Assembly (NCBI GenBank): GCA_025266875.1
Contig: JALLLT010000053.1
Span: 222,847 to 286,846, forward strand
DNA from: Fennellomyces sp. T-0311
Taxonomy: Eukaryota > Mucoromycota > Mucoromycetes > Mucorales > Lichtheimiaceae
Reading direction: 5' to 3'
DNA length: 64,000 nt
The notes beneath the pieces were generated by a model, which ran no database searches, was not told the origin of the DNA, and saw only the letters and a list, made by a program, of their open reading frames with translations. The number at the start of each line of letters is the position of its first letter. The stretch's first letter is position 1. Shown one piece after another: positions 1-13,800 of this stretch. A program made the position numbers and the translations under genes.

Positions 1-1471
1 TAAGGAGCTGGAGAAAACGGCCATTGCCCGTGGACAGTACGTGATTATTAGGCATACGTCAGGGGAAAGTCCTGACTTGTTTTCTAGACACGAACTTGTA
101 TATATTATCAAGTCATGCGCCGTCGGTATGCCTCAAGATCTGGCAAATGCACTAAAAGCAATCCGATCGTCTGGCCAGCCAACTCCTGGCGACATAATGA
201 CCGTATGGATCCATCTCTCTTTTCAGTGCCGGTAGACTAACAGTGTTCCCAGGTATACAATATCTACACCGCAACCGAAGCCCCGAGCGTATACTTCATC
301 CGGGATTATGAGCTCATCGGTAACTTTCTATGACCAAAATACCCCAAGGACTGCCTGCTTATGTGTTTCGTAGAACTGATGCTCAAGGCCTTGTATGTCC
401 CCGATGCCGTTCCGAATATGAAGCCTGATCTCGTCGATAAACTAATCTGCCTACTTGCATTTGCCACGGCGTATAACGAATCAAAGCCAAGAGAGGTATG
501 TCTTATACCCGCCTGTCTACTGTTGCTCTTAACAAGTTATGATCTCGATAGGATCAAGAAGAGACTCTGCGGCGAGTTTGCAAGACACTGCGACGCCTTT
601 ACCAGGCACTGCAAGCACAATCCGGCGCATACTTCTCTGGCGCAATGACCGAAATTCTGGAAAGCATGAGGTAGGTCGAACGTTGAATAGCAAAGAAGGG
701 ATTGTAGCTCAAGTCCATTGCGTTAGTATACCCGCGGCATCACTAGGCATCTTACTTTGGATCGAGTACATTTCCACGCGAACTCCATATTACGAGACAT
801 ATTACCGCTCGTCTGAAATTCCTTTACCACACTTGCTCCTGGATGAAATTGCATCAGTACATCCACTACAGCAGCCAATGGTATTGGAAGTTATTAAGCG
901 CTGCTTCCTCCATCCCTACCAAAACTTTGCGCCTGAGATATTGGTACGTAGCCCATGTGGTGTAAATTGCCGATACCATGCTGACGGACATCTTTAGGCT
1001 GCCCTACAAAAAAGATGGATCGAGCGCTTAGTAAACCTTGTTGAACTACACTATACGCTCCCGGTACTAAAGTTTATCAAAAGTGTGGTTCGCGAAATTG
1101 ATTATAGTTTAACGGTTCATTTTGTAACCAAAGTATGTTCTGGCTTGTCCGTCTTGATGTCAACCACTGATCATTTAGAGTAGGTTCTGGAACTTGCTGA
1201 GCCACCATATAGTACCGAATTTGTAGAACATATTGTGGACACGCTGGTGCCAATCGCAGACACCATCGTCATCGTCAAGGGCTTCGAGCCAATATTGCAT
1301 GAATTCATTGGTAAGCTTGATATTTATTGCTCTCCAGCACAATCTGACTGTAACTACTTAGCCAAAGTACATGAACCCAATGCTGTTGATCAGCCATTGA
1401 GCGAGGAACTACAAGCAAAATTAGCTGTATTGGCAGCCAAGCAAAAGCCACACAGAAAATCTTTGTACTAG
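1..1471 (+). CDS. Negative elongation factor subunit C/D (TH1), 3' part
   Basis: Partial gene running in from the left edge. NELF-C/D is part of the nuclear NELF complex that holds RNA polymerase II in promoter-proximal pausing in animals. Joined exons give a helical protein whose blocks match animal NELF-C/D in order: a VYNIYT..YFIRDYE block, LLAFATAYNES, GILLWIEYISTRTPYY, LLDEIASVHPLQQPMVLEVI and a terminal LAEPPYSTEFVEHIV. Exons are about 1-202, 253-319, 374-495, 551-670, 724-941, 998-1131, 1183-1310 and 1362-1471, all with GT-AG borders, most clearly seen at 203, 320 and 496. The C-terminus ends in a short basic tail (KQKPHRKSLY). Missing here: the N-terminal third, off the window. Identity rests on remembered family blocks, not an alignment; I am fairly sure. 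Confidence 0.8.
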
Positions 1472-2945
1472 CAACATAATCATGCCCATAAAAAAATGCA
1501 CCTCTACTTCTTACGTCATGAACTGGTTTGAAATGAAGATATGGCGGCTTTTATTGATCATCTTTCATAAAAGTATATCATGACAACTCAGTTTTGGTTT
1601 CCATTTCGGATGGAAAAACAGCACGAACATTGGTAATGCGCTCACGTATGTGCTTACATCAAAGAAAGATATATGTTTGTTCTCGGTATAATGATCATGA
1701 GACCCGTACCCCCTATTTTCGTCGTGACAGTAAGAGACCCTGATGATCCAGATGAAACAAAGAATAATTTATATAGGCGAAAAACTATTTTAGGTTAATA
1801 ACGCACATAGCCCTTGACACAAACCTTTTGCGATATGATCAGTAAACTAGCTCTATATTCGTCATGTTACACAAGCTATGATTGTTTATACTCTTTTATG
1901 AGATACGTGCTGCATTAAAACGTTGCTGTAAAATATTTACATAACAATAAACAAAATAGGAAAAGGCTGTCATAAATGTTGAATGTGCCATTTCCAAGGT
2001 AAGCCATTCGTTGGACCAAGACTAACACACCATTTTCTTTGTCAAAAAGCCTATCTATACACTCTAGCAAATATTTTTTTACTAGTAAGCACAAGCGTAA
2101 CAATTTTTTGGTTGAATCTCGTTCAATTACACGTATAATTCTTCGCGATAGAAAACGGCATATTAATGGATTACGTGGCAAAAGGATAGCAACAACATAA
2201 CTATTGAAGCGGCCACAAGTGCATTTATCTATCCCTTACAAGTGTCGCATCTCCTTAATTACAGTCTTGACTCTAGCCCAAATTTTCCAGATTTCCGATT
2301 GTCTCACCCCTTTACATTTATCAAGTGCTAAGGGGATCATCGTAGGGATGAGACTTTGGCGATCCACAACCACCAATAGGATTAGCCTCTGATGATGTCG
2401 CTACCTTCAATCCAAATGAGGGGCTATCGCCAGGAAAAGCTTTTATGTAACCATAGCTACTTTAAGTCCTTAGTATATAAAACATGTGGCGTTCTCGACT
2501 TTCAGATGCACCAGAATAATATGATATCATCCGTATATGCTCAGCCTGGCTTGTTATATCTATAGACCGTGACTTCGGTAGACATGCTGGACAACCGTAT
2601 GTTCTAAAAGAATGGTATTGTGAAACAAATAAATTGATGACTATTTTTCCGTGCCATGTTCTCTGACATGCACCTGCACCAGGTCTGTGATGAAGTGCAC
2701 AAAAGTGAGGAGTTCTGCGTGAGTTCATGTCGAGATAATCGGATGGCTGCCGTTCGAGATACCATTTTCAGTTTAGCTCCCCTTGTAAAATACATCACCA
2801 CGGGCGTCACTTCACTTTATACTATTTAATGTATATATGTTTTTATACTCGCTCTCTCTCTCCTTCTTTTACCCTATATATATAGAGTAGAAAGATCTCT
2901 ACCCCCACTTTCTGGGCTTTTTCGCTTCTCTATTGATTATCAGCA
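1472..2945. other. Intergenic region, no gene seen
   Basis: About 1.5 kb between NELF-C/D and the glycosyltransferase gene. Short open frames occur on both strands but none has codon bias, splice logic or a family resemblance. The last 130 bases look like a promoter: a CT-rich tract (about 2850-2872), a TATA-like run (about 2874-2882) and another pyrimidine-rich stretch before the start codon at 2946. Confidence 0.6.
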
Positions 2946-5005
2946 ATGATAGCTACTGCACACAGACGAATGAACCAAGGTTTACTTGGTTTATTGGTCT
3001 GCTCTCTTGTGGTCGTTATGATTTACGTATCTGCAAACGTATCGACAACAACATTTTACACACGACGACACCCAGTCTCGGCAGAACCATCTGCAGATTA
3101 CAATGATGGCCGTCAACAGCAACAGCTTCCTGACGGTGATCCTTACCATAGTCAAAGCTATTACACAGACAAAGCATTCGTTACCACGGTCTTCGAGTCG
3201 AGTTTGGTAATTCAAACGTAAAAGGAGGAGCTTGATCTTGCATTTTCTTATTTTCAAGCAGATAGATGCAGCCATTGTATCGGTCTATTCGCTACAAGCT
3301 GTATCCACCCGGGCCAACATCGTGGTTGTCTTGGCAAATAATGAAACAAACAAAATAGCTGCATCTAATCGTTTTAATGACATGAACATTCATATATTGC
3401 ATGTACGTTTGTGCAGAAAATGGCCAAATTGGTTATTGACTAATAGTATGGCAATATTTAAGACCTCTACTGGTGATGACCCCATAACGCAAGCTCTGTA
3501 CCATTATCGGAAGGTTGTGTACTTTTCAAGCGAAATCTTGTTTAAAAAGGTAAAGTTTTTGTCACGTTACACCCAAGATGATGCTCGACTATTTCAATTG
3601 CATTTATATTAAATTATTACTGTAAAATAGAACGTAGATCATTACTTTGGCTATCCAGTCAATACAATTCTGGAAGAAAACGATGAAGTTGGTCTGCGTG
3701 TATACGAACGTTCAAAAGAACCACCACCTTTACTGGCGTCGGTGAATTTTCCATTATCTAACCAGGTATGGCTTCTACTTTTAGAACAATGCAGAAAAAA
3801 AAACTAAAAACCTTTGGCGGAATTGCAGGAAGTTTTATGGTTTAACGGACCGATGAAACCATGGGATTTCCATCAATACCATGACACCGACTGGCGCAAA
3901 CTCTATGACCCCGCCTCCTTCTACCAGTGGCGCAGTCTCCACGACAAAATAGCAGTATCACCAGGTAATGTCTACTAAACCATAGTTGAAATCGTTCGTT
4001 TGCTGAGCCCACTTGTTTTCCACAAGACAGTACTTGGGCTAACCAAGATCGACGCAAGACGATATGTGCAGTGCAAAGCCCGGGCCATCCAGAGGATCTT
4101 GTCCGAGACCGATTTTCCGTCCTACTCAGCACCTATAAGCCCGAACGCATTCAGCACCTGACATTGCTTATCCGTCACCTGCTTCAATCCTCTTTGGTAC
4201 ATGAGATCTTTATCACTTGGCATAATCCAAGTCTAGAAGCGCCACAGCTCCCGGCTGAATGGGACCGCGTCAAAGTGCTCCTACAATCGTTCAATTCGCT
4301 CAACAATCGATTCAATCCGGTGGATGCAATCCAGACTGAGGCTGTATATATCCTCGACGATGACGTGTTTGTCGATATCAGTGACCTCGAGTTTACGTTT
4401 CAGGTGTGGCAATCGAACCACAAAGACAGCATTGTGGGTCACTTTCCACGCATCCATAAGTACAACCCGGAGGCCAACGAAGCCGAATATAAGGTCTCCA
4501 ACAAGGACACATACTCGATGGTGCTGACAAAGAGTATGTTTGTTCATACTGATTATTTGTACGCGTACACATGGTGAGCAACTGCATGCTGTGTCGTCCA
4601 TTACGTAATTCTTACCTGCTTCTTCTTTTTTCGTCCAACAGCCTTATGGACACATCTATACACCGTATCATAGACGAATGGACCAATTGCGAAGACATTG
4701 CATTCAATATGATGGTATCCGGCCTAAGTGGTGCACCAGCCGTAGCAGTGAGACCAGAAAAGCCACTTATCGACTTTGGCCTGGACCAGGGCATCAGTAC
4801 CAACTTGCAACATATGGGGGGACGAGGCGAGTGCGTGAGCCATTTCATTACCAACTATTGGAGCGCGAAAGACCCGCTGTACGTATCACATACATCAGTG
4901 GTACCGTACATTCGACCGCAGATTCGACGTGGCAAGTGGGACCATATGGACGCAATCCTTCAACGCTACCACTTTGATATTACGGACACAGACTCTCCCT
5001 CATAA
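2946..5005 (+). CDS. Type II membrane glycosyltransferase, GT8-like plus GT64 (exostosin-like) domains
   Basis: Six exons (2946-3206, 3262-3549, 3631-3765, 3829-3964, 4027-4573, 4642-5005) join in frame to about 576 residues. An N-terminal hydrophobic segment (residues about 14-31, GLLGLLVCSLVVVMIYVS) after basic residues predicts a Golgi type II anchor. Residues about 75-240 resemble GT8/glycogenin-like enzymes (TTVFESSL..AAIVSVYSL, LYHYRKVVYF, NVDHYFGYP, MKPWDFHQY), but the usual DxD after VVY is replaced by SSE. The C-terminal half is GT64: LSTYKPERI, then a DDD metal site in YILDDDVFVD, VWQSNHKDSIVGHFPR, YSMVLTKSMF, and WTNCEDIAFNMMVS. In animals GT64 domains transfer N-acetylhexosamines in heparan sulfate synthesis or lipid glycosylation. 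The fungal acceptor is unknown; a wall or secretory glycan is my inference. Confidence 0.75.
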
Positions 5006-5197
5006 TCATTATCATACACACCCATGCATAGTTCTCTGTATCATATATATAAAAGTCATCTGCATACCACAGTTACTGTATAAATGATCAATATGCTTCA
5101 CTGAGACTGTGAGGCAAAACCGTTTTCCCGACATGACTTGCTTTCGCGTTGCGCTCTTTTCTAACCACAGCAGCCTTTCAAAAACCTTGCACGCATA

Positions 5198-7212
<2,015 letters not shown>

Positions 7213-7260
7213 AATATTTTCTTATTTCTGAATACACTTTCTAGCAAAACAAAAAAAGAA

Positions 7261-8271
7261 TCACCACAGGAATGTTGCGAAAAGCCCCAGAGCTGTTGCT
7301 AAGACTACCGACGCCCTGGACGCTGCACATCCACTCTTGTCTTTTGTTGCGACTTTCATTCCGTTATCTCGTGAGGCTGCTACTGATGCTGTAGACGACG
7401 ATGACTCGGGCACAGACGATGATGACGATTGTTCTGCGGTTGCTGATGGGGTAGACGAAGGTGCGGGGCCCGATGACGTGCGGTCCGCTGCGGCTTTCAT
7501 GACCAATTTACCTATACCCCATGGGATCTTTTCACCTAGAAGGTTTAATGCACGCGTATCAGCAACTGAAGGCTGAGATTCGCCCATACACCACCCATCG
7601 TATATAATCCACAATACTAACCACTAGGCTGTATATGGTTGTCAGGGAACTCTTGGTTGCCATCCTCTCCGACAATCGCAAAACGAGTGGTCCACGCATT
7701 CTCTCCTTTGTCTGTGAAAAGCACATGAGAGAATTTCAATAACATATCTTACTCTAGCATTTGAAACGAACCGTTGGTGAACATGAAAAAGTAGATCGGT
7801 GAATAAGGCGCCACATCGGGTACCTTCCACCGGAATGATTGGGCACCATCTGCAGACAAGTTCTATGTACTTGAGCATTAGCTGCTGCTTTCTTTATAGA
7901 ATACATTGATAGCTTACACTTGCAACGTTAGTCAGGAATATTTGGTCCATGTTGTCGCCTGTCATTAGATCTAACCAAAAGATACTGATGAATATCAAGT
8001 GCAAACCATAAACTATGCAACCAACCAATCTTGAAGTTTTTCCATCCGACAGCCATGGATGGCTTTGTGCCATCTTCCTCTGTATAATCTTCAAGTTAAA
8101 ATACGTCGTTATCGATACATATCGCAGGATTCAGTTACCCCATTTAATCTCATAGTCTTTGCCCACGGTCCACACAGTACCCGGTTCGGGATACGACGGA
8201 GCTAGAGAAGCGCTCGCCAAATGTGATAGGATGAGACTCAGTCCAAATGCAATTAAGAAACAAAAGGCCAT
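7261..8271 (-). CDS. Secreted GPI-anchored protein with KRE9/KNH-type N-terminal domain
   Basis: Six exons on the minus strand (8271-8139, 8079-8026, 7970-7920, 7849-7772, 7711-7622, 7565-7261) give about 236 residues. A signal peptide (MAFCFLIAFGLSLILSHLASA) is followed by a beta-sandwich domain typical of the KRE9/KNH family: YPEPGTVWTVGKDYEIKW, then IDLMTGDNMDQIFLTNVA, then a WKVPDVAPYSPIYFFMF block and WTTRFAI. A Ser/Thr/Ala/Pro-rich stalk follows (about residues 165-215), then a small-residue site and a hydrophobic tail (ASVVLATALGLFATFLW), the layout of a GPI-attachment signal. Family members sit in the wall or on the plasma membrane and are linked to glucan assembly in yeast; the exact role here is not known. 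It shares a divergent 600-bp promoter with the small gene at 8876. Confidence 0.82.
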
Positions 8272-8875
8272 GAGTCCGGCAAAACGAAAAGGAAGGTGGA
8301 AGAGCAGCTAACGTTCCTCTCTCTCTTATGAAATGATAGTAACCCCTGTACTTTTATTTCCAATACGGCGAGGCTGGTAAGACAACGACATACCAACGGT
8401 GGAATAGAAGGCGAAAAGGAAAAAAACTTCGACTTTTCCTTGGATGGAAATTATAAGTTTTTGTCTGTTTTCAGCAAAATGTTTGACATGGTGTAACTCA
8501 TGTCCTATCTTGACTACACATATGAAATATACCTTCTCTACGCGCATTAAAATCACCTTTATTTCATCTGCTCGCTCTACCTTTCGGTTCGGTGCGCCGT
8601 CCACCACGCATAACCCCTCTTGTCGTTGATTAAAAAAAGATAATGATATCATAACCTTTGTCGGAGAAGAACCCGATCCTTTGGCCGGCCTATAATATGG
8701 CATGTTTAGGTACGATCCAGCGATAGCTGTTATTAGGCTTACTCCGAAACGAAACATTTTGATCCGCAACGATAGTGCGTAGCCAGAGATATCCAAAGTA
8801 TATATATATAAGCTTTGCAGAATTTGTACAATGTCAATTATCTCAAATACACTCGAACTCTTTTCTATATTCATC
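8272..8875. promoter_or_regulatory. Divergent promoter region with TATA box
   Basis: Lies between the start codons of the GPI-anchored protein (minus) and the small protein (plus). A strong TATA-type run sits at 8799-8811, about 65-75 bases before the plus-strand ATG at 8876. A 197-codon minus-strand frame fills most of the region but shows no family features. Confidence 0.5.
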
Positions 8876-9085
8876 ATGATCCCTGCTCGTGCTTCCATTG
8901 TTCTTGTTCCTGTTACCACTGCTGCCGGCTATGCCACCTATGTGCGTGCCACAGCCCAGCCTGCCCAGGCTCACTCGCATATCATGACCCTTCGTGGCTC
9001 GGACTCTCAAGGCCGTGATCAATGGCGCAAAATGAACAACGGTATTGGCCTCGTCGATGTCGCCCGTAGTGGCGGCGGCCTCTAA
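8876..9085 (+). CDS. Small protein, 69 residues, unknown function
   Basis: An intronless frame with strongly biased, C/T-ending codons (GCC, GGC, CGT, GTC, CTC), unlike chance frames nearby, which suggests a real, well-expressed gene. The ATG at 8876 fits the TATA run at 8799-8811; an in-frame ATG at 8831 would lie too close to that box. The protein starts MIPARASIVLVPV, has a short hydrophobic/alanine-rich stretch (TTAAGYATYVRATA), a polar centre (LRGSDSQGRDQWRKMNNG) and ends in DVARSGGGL. It could be a small mitochondrial or membrane-associated protein, but I do not recognise the family and assign no function. Confidence 0.6.
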   Translation: MIPARASIVLVPVTTAAGYATYVRATAQPAQAHSHIMTLRGSDSQGRDQWRKMNNGIGLVDVARSGGGL

Positions 9086-10167
9086 ATCACTCCAACATAA
9101 CCTGTCAAACAAGAGTACAACCATCCACCATCAAATTTATCCGCAAGCCATGTTTCTCCTCTACAATCCAAGCCAAATACCCTCTTTTTGCTTTTTTTCC
9201 TCGTTTTTCTATGCTCGACAATATCGCTGGTAGAATTGTCACCTGTATCAATAGTCAATAAAAAGCCTTTTATGCGCAAACCTTCGTTATTCTTTGGGAA
9301 ATCCAGATGTAACAGACAACATACCTGTGTTTCTATTCGTCAGCATAGATTTTTGCTGCTGCTCTTAAGGCAGTCCGATAAGCCTTTTGCTCATTTTCTG
9401 CAGAACTGGATCATCACCCAAACTAATTATAAAATGAATCGCTCTACCAATAGCAGCCAGATCCATCAAAAAAAAAAGTTCGCGTCCTTGGGCTAGAAAG
9501 CGGGTAAACTACCTTCAAGAATGACATTACTGCGGTTTATTTGTACTATTTGAAAATCGGTAAAAAAAGGGGTTTTTTTCTCCAGTATCCGAAACGTTCG
9601 CAGCATCATGGGCATGAGCGTTACCAAGGACGCATATAACTTTTCCTGCGTTTTAAGCAGAAGCAACTTTTGAAATCCTTCCCAAGCTGTATTAAAGGAC
9701 AAAATTTTCGGAGACCCAAACAGCCTTTGCTTCGAAACCACTCGCTTTAACGTAAAGAAGTGCATTCTGTTGGCTCCGGATGACCCGCATAGTAAGTGAA
9801 ATTTGAGCATAACGTTTAAAATGGCACAAAAGTGCAATAAGTATCAGTCACATTGCGTGTATTTCACGGTTACGATGTAGAAATGCGCACAATATGCATT
9901 GCCGCACGGTACTGAGCAGACAACAGTGTATGGTACCTGGTTTGACTGGCTTCTTGTTATGCGTGTATATGGAGGTTGATGGACCAGTAACCATGGATTT
10001 GCCTCTATGAAACACATCAATAACTTATAACCAGGGAGGTCAGCAATCTCCCATAAACTTATCCTGGAGGTCGGTTAAAGAAGCGTCGCACGTATAGTCA
10101 CTCGGGATGCTTAATCTGCAAAGGGAGAACGTCAAGAAACGTGACAAGTGTGCAGAATGAGCAAAAA

Positions 10168-10818
10168 TCACTGATTGCAATAACGGCAAACCGATCCAGC
10201 AACGAGCTTGTTCAGCTTGGGAGAGTGATGATGAAGAATGAACCGGAGGGAATTTCCATTTCGGGAATGAGGTATGTTGCACAGATCGAGTTGCTGGGAC
10301 AACAATGGGCAGTGGTATAAAAGAAGGCGAGCTCTCTCTTTCGACACTTTTACGCTTTCAATGGCTTTCAGCGCAAACGACAGGTTGCTTCTTTCATTCT
10401 TTCTCTTTACCCGCTTCCCTCTCTTTGAAACACCCCCGGACCATCCACTGAGGGTAGATCTTAAATGATCAGCGTGACCTGGACAGCTTGCAGGACCGTA
10501 AGCGCCACCAAATGATTTAATAAAACGGGCCAGGGCTATAGCAAGAGTACCCAGCGTACGTTCTCCTCTCTGACCGCCTGCCCTATGAACAAATCCCCTT
10601 TTTCCCCTCTCTTCAGCAAAGTTTCCCGTACTAACCAATCTAGCTTGGGGCGCCCCCGATTGCCCCGGATGGTCCATGAAAGAAGCTTCCTGCGCAACAG
10701 TCTTGTTGTCGTGGCGTGCTTTGAGCCAAAGATAAACCTCTGGCATAGAGCTTATTGCTGGTGTCGTTCCTCCCGACCCCGCAATTGGTGTTGTCAGAAA
10801 CAGATCTCTACATGTCAT
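10168..10818 (-). CDS. Doubtful open frame, 216 codons
   Basis: The longest frame in the gene-poor region and locally GC-richer than its surroundings. The predicted protein is basic (SKRGKRVKRKNERS) and Gly/Arg-rich in the middle (AGGQRGERTLG), with no recognisable domain, signal peptide or membrane segment. A plus-strand TATA-like box lies inside it, so the segment may instead be a promoter or a decayed repeat. Listed only because of its length. Confidence 0.15.
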   Translation of the reverse strand: MTCRDLFLTTPIAGSGGTTPAISSMPEVYLWLKARHDNKTVAQEASFMDHPGQSGAPQARLVSTGNFAEERGKRGFVHRAGGQRGERTLGTLAIALARFIKSFGGAYGPASCPGHADHLRSTLSGWSGGVSKRGKRVKRKNERSNLSFALKAIESVKVSKERARLLLYHCPLLSQQLDLCNIPHSRNGNSLRFILHHHSPKLNKLVAGSVCRYCNQ

Positions 10819-13800
10819 TCACAATTGTGAAATGTACTTTAATGAAACGAAATGCTTCTTTTTCCAAAATGCTACTTGAAGTGTGTTGCATCGTGTTTAA
10901 TCTACCTTGCTACTGTGTTGACATGCCTCTTTAATACGTACAGTGCTCGTGAAATGACCTGCACGTACTGCGACATGCTGTCATGTGCACTTAACTGTCA
11001 AACAGCTACGCAAGAAATCCATGTTCATCTGCCCGTAACATACATTTATTGATTTTATGTACAGTAATGACTAGGATGCCATGAAACTTTATGTGCGACT
11101 CTCCATGGTGCGTCCTTCATCTCCATCTTCGCCGCAGTCAGCGTCACCCCTAGCGCACTCCATCATCAATCGTTATCTTGTCGGGCAGATGAAAGAGTAG
11201 CTTCGTAACCCACTGTCTTCCTTGTGATGTATATTCACGATAGCGAATTGACATGGGTGAGAAAAACTTGTTTATTCTCATTAGAAAAACACATGAAAAC
11301 GACATCGGTCTTGCTTGGGAAAAGATCCACTATTTAATTAGTTTTTTTCTAGTTTTCTTGTCAACTTCAACCTACTTTTTCGCTAAAACAGTGAAGCAAA
11401 ATAATGTTTGTGTAAAAGAATTCTATCTGAAACAGGGTTCACAACGTAGGCAGAAATAGAAAGGGTGAGTTAACTAAACACAGATGTAAACTCCCGACTT
11501 GGGCTTATGACACGGTATGATCAAGATAATTGAGGTCATCTGGGCTCTGGAAATTAGACTGCGATAATAGCAAGCCCTGTCGAAGGCACATTGTAAATAT
11601 GAAACGGTGTTTCGAAATGATCCGAGTGTACGATGAAGATGTGCAAAACGTACAAGTATAATAGAATAGAAGGTATTGACAGCGGTGATCCGAAGATCGA
11701 GATATACAAAATACACCAAACAGTGGAGAAGACAGTAGACGCAGTGAGCACGTGCTTGCTGGATATTGTATAGGGTGATACTATTTGAGACTTTTACCTT
11801 CGCCTCCAACCATTCACTCGCTGTGTTCTTTTTACATAACACGTTTCACTTCAAACACTTATTTACTTTTAACTTTTCCATTTCCTATGTTTTTCAAATT
11901 TGCCGTTTTCAGGTCGTGCCTTTTGTTTAACTCCTTCCAAAGACGAACTACTTTTTGCCGTATCTTGGTCCCAAATTATGCTAGCAACGCAAACTAAACT
12001 GTTTTTTATTGCGCCCAGTTATTACTGTACATTACAAAAAATAAAATGTTCCCTCACCTGGGACAAAATTTCTATATCTAGCAAAAGGGAAGGTCATAAA
12101 TATCTATGTCGAAGTTTTCCACGCCGCTGTTTTGACTATCGCATAGCACCACTGAATTCATCGTTAAATTCTCTACAAAAAATGCCAAGTTATCAATGAA
12201 ATCTGATCACGAAATCAGTTTCTAATCAACGAAAACAGCATTCAAGGCTAAAGTACTAACTTTGGTTTTTCGACTTCTCTATTTTCGAATCGTTTTCATT
12301 TCATACGTTATCATTGCTCTGACATTTTAATACGTATACTTTATATCTCTGAATTTTCCCATTTCAAACGCTTATGGCCATTTTCGATTAGTACGGGTTT
12401 ATACGTTTCCGGCCTTAACTTGGTTCTAAATAATGCTATAGACACAAACTCAACGGTTCCGTAACGCATACGCTATGGTGTGTCAATTACAAAAGTTAAA
12501 TAAATTCAGAAAATTTTCATCTAAATCTCGGTTGAAAGCCAAAGATACACTTATAACTTTTTTCCTCTGTCGCTATTTTTTAATGCCGTTACCATCACAG
12601 TATGCGCCGAAAACTTTTCTGTAAATCACACCTTATGTATTAAGGAGATTCAATCGTAGGTCAAGTCAGTAACGTGTTCAAAGGTACTTGATGGACTCCA
12701 CTGCCAGCTCAAAACAACTAAAGTAAAAATACTATACCTTCATCCCGATCCAACTCTACATGACTCTTTGGAGGTTAATTTACGTATAAAGTGTGCTTGG
12801 TAGCTTGGATATACTTCTGAATGCTGCCATAGACTAGAAAAGCGCACAGACTTTCACACTTCGGCTTTAATTTCGCTGATTTTCGCTGGTTATACCTGGA
12901 TGGCCCTTGGATTGACTTGTATTTTGCATACGCCTCTGCTTCTACTACTTTTTTTATAAGTAGTAAAGTCATTTCAAAAGCTTTATGGATGAGAAATGCG
13001 CTCACAGTCAGTTTTGCATCTTTTTTGTCGCAGCAAATGCCGGGCAATCAGCACTATGAGGCACTACATCGACGATGTGATGGTTTATATTATACTTGAT
13101 GGACATGTGCCAAACAGGCTCATTGATAAGATTGATGTTATAACAAGTTGTCTTCACCGGTAGCATAATACTATGAGAAATACTTATAAATATGATATAT
13201 GGATATTCGATTTTTTTTGGCGACTTACTGAGTATTTTATGCATCGTTCTACATAGCATGATTCATCAGGTTCATACCTGCGATGGGTACATTCTTGATT
13301 GGCGAACCATACCATTGCATATACGCTCCACCGGAAAAGACCAAGTCAAGGAGGATGCCCATAGCCAACCAGTTTTTTGGACTAAATTTTCGGTTGCGCT
13401 CTATCACTGTCAAAAACAGACAAACAATTATGGTACTTTATTTCCTCTAACACAGGCAAGAACCTCACCTATTTGATGAACTTTCTCTGTGGGTAATAAG
13501 TTCTTCTGCTATACTTTATAGGATATCCACTTTTCATTTTCTCTCATCGTGCATCATACAGTATATATACGTAATATGTAAAAAGCAGAGGTGTAAAATA
13601 TTTGTTTGGGCCATAGTTTTATATTACCCGCAATGTGGAGCACGATTCTTACGTAAGATTTAAAAGGAAAGACGGGATGGCTGCCGTAAATTTAGAAAGT
13701 AGCGCTTTGCTGATTAAGCGGGTACACCGAGAGTGCTATTTTTAATTGAATTGTCTAGCCTGTCGACCGATATCGTATGAGAAACAATGTGTAGCATTTC

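Noticed and set aside
8326..8919. 197-codon minus-strand frame
   Set aside because: Fills a divergent promoter, overlaps the TATA box and start of the small plus-strand gene, and shows no domain or codon bias.
11474..11842. 122-codon minus-strand frame
   Set aside because: AT-rich, no domain, no splice or promoter support.
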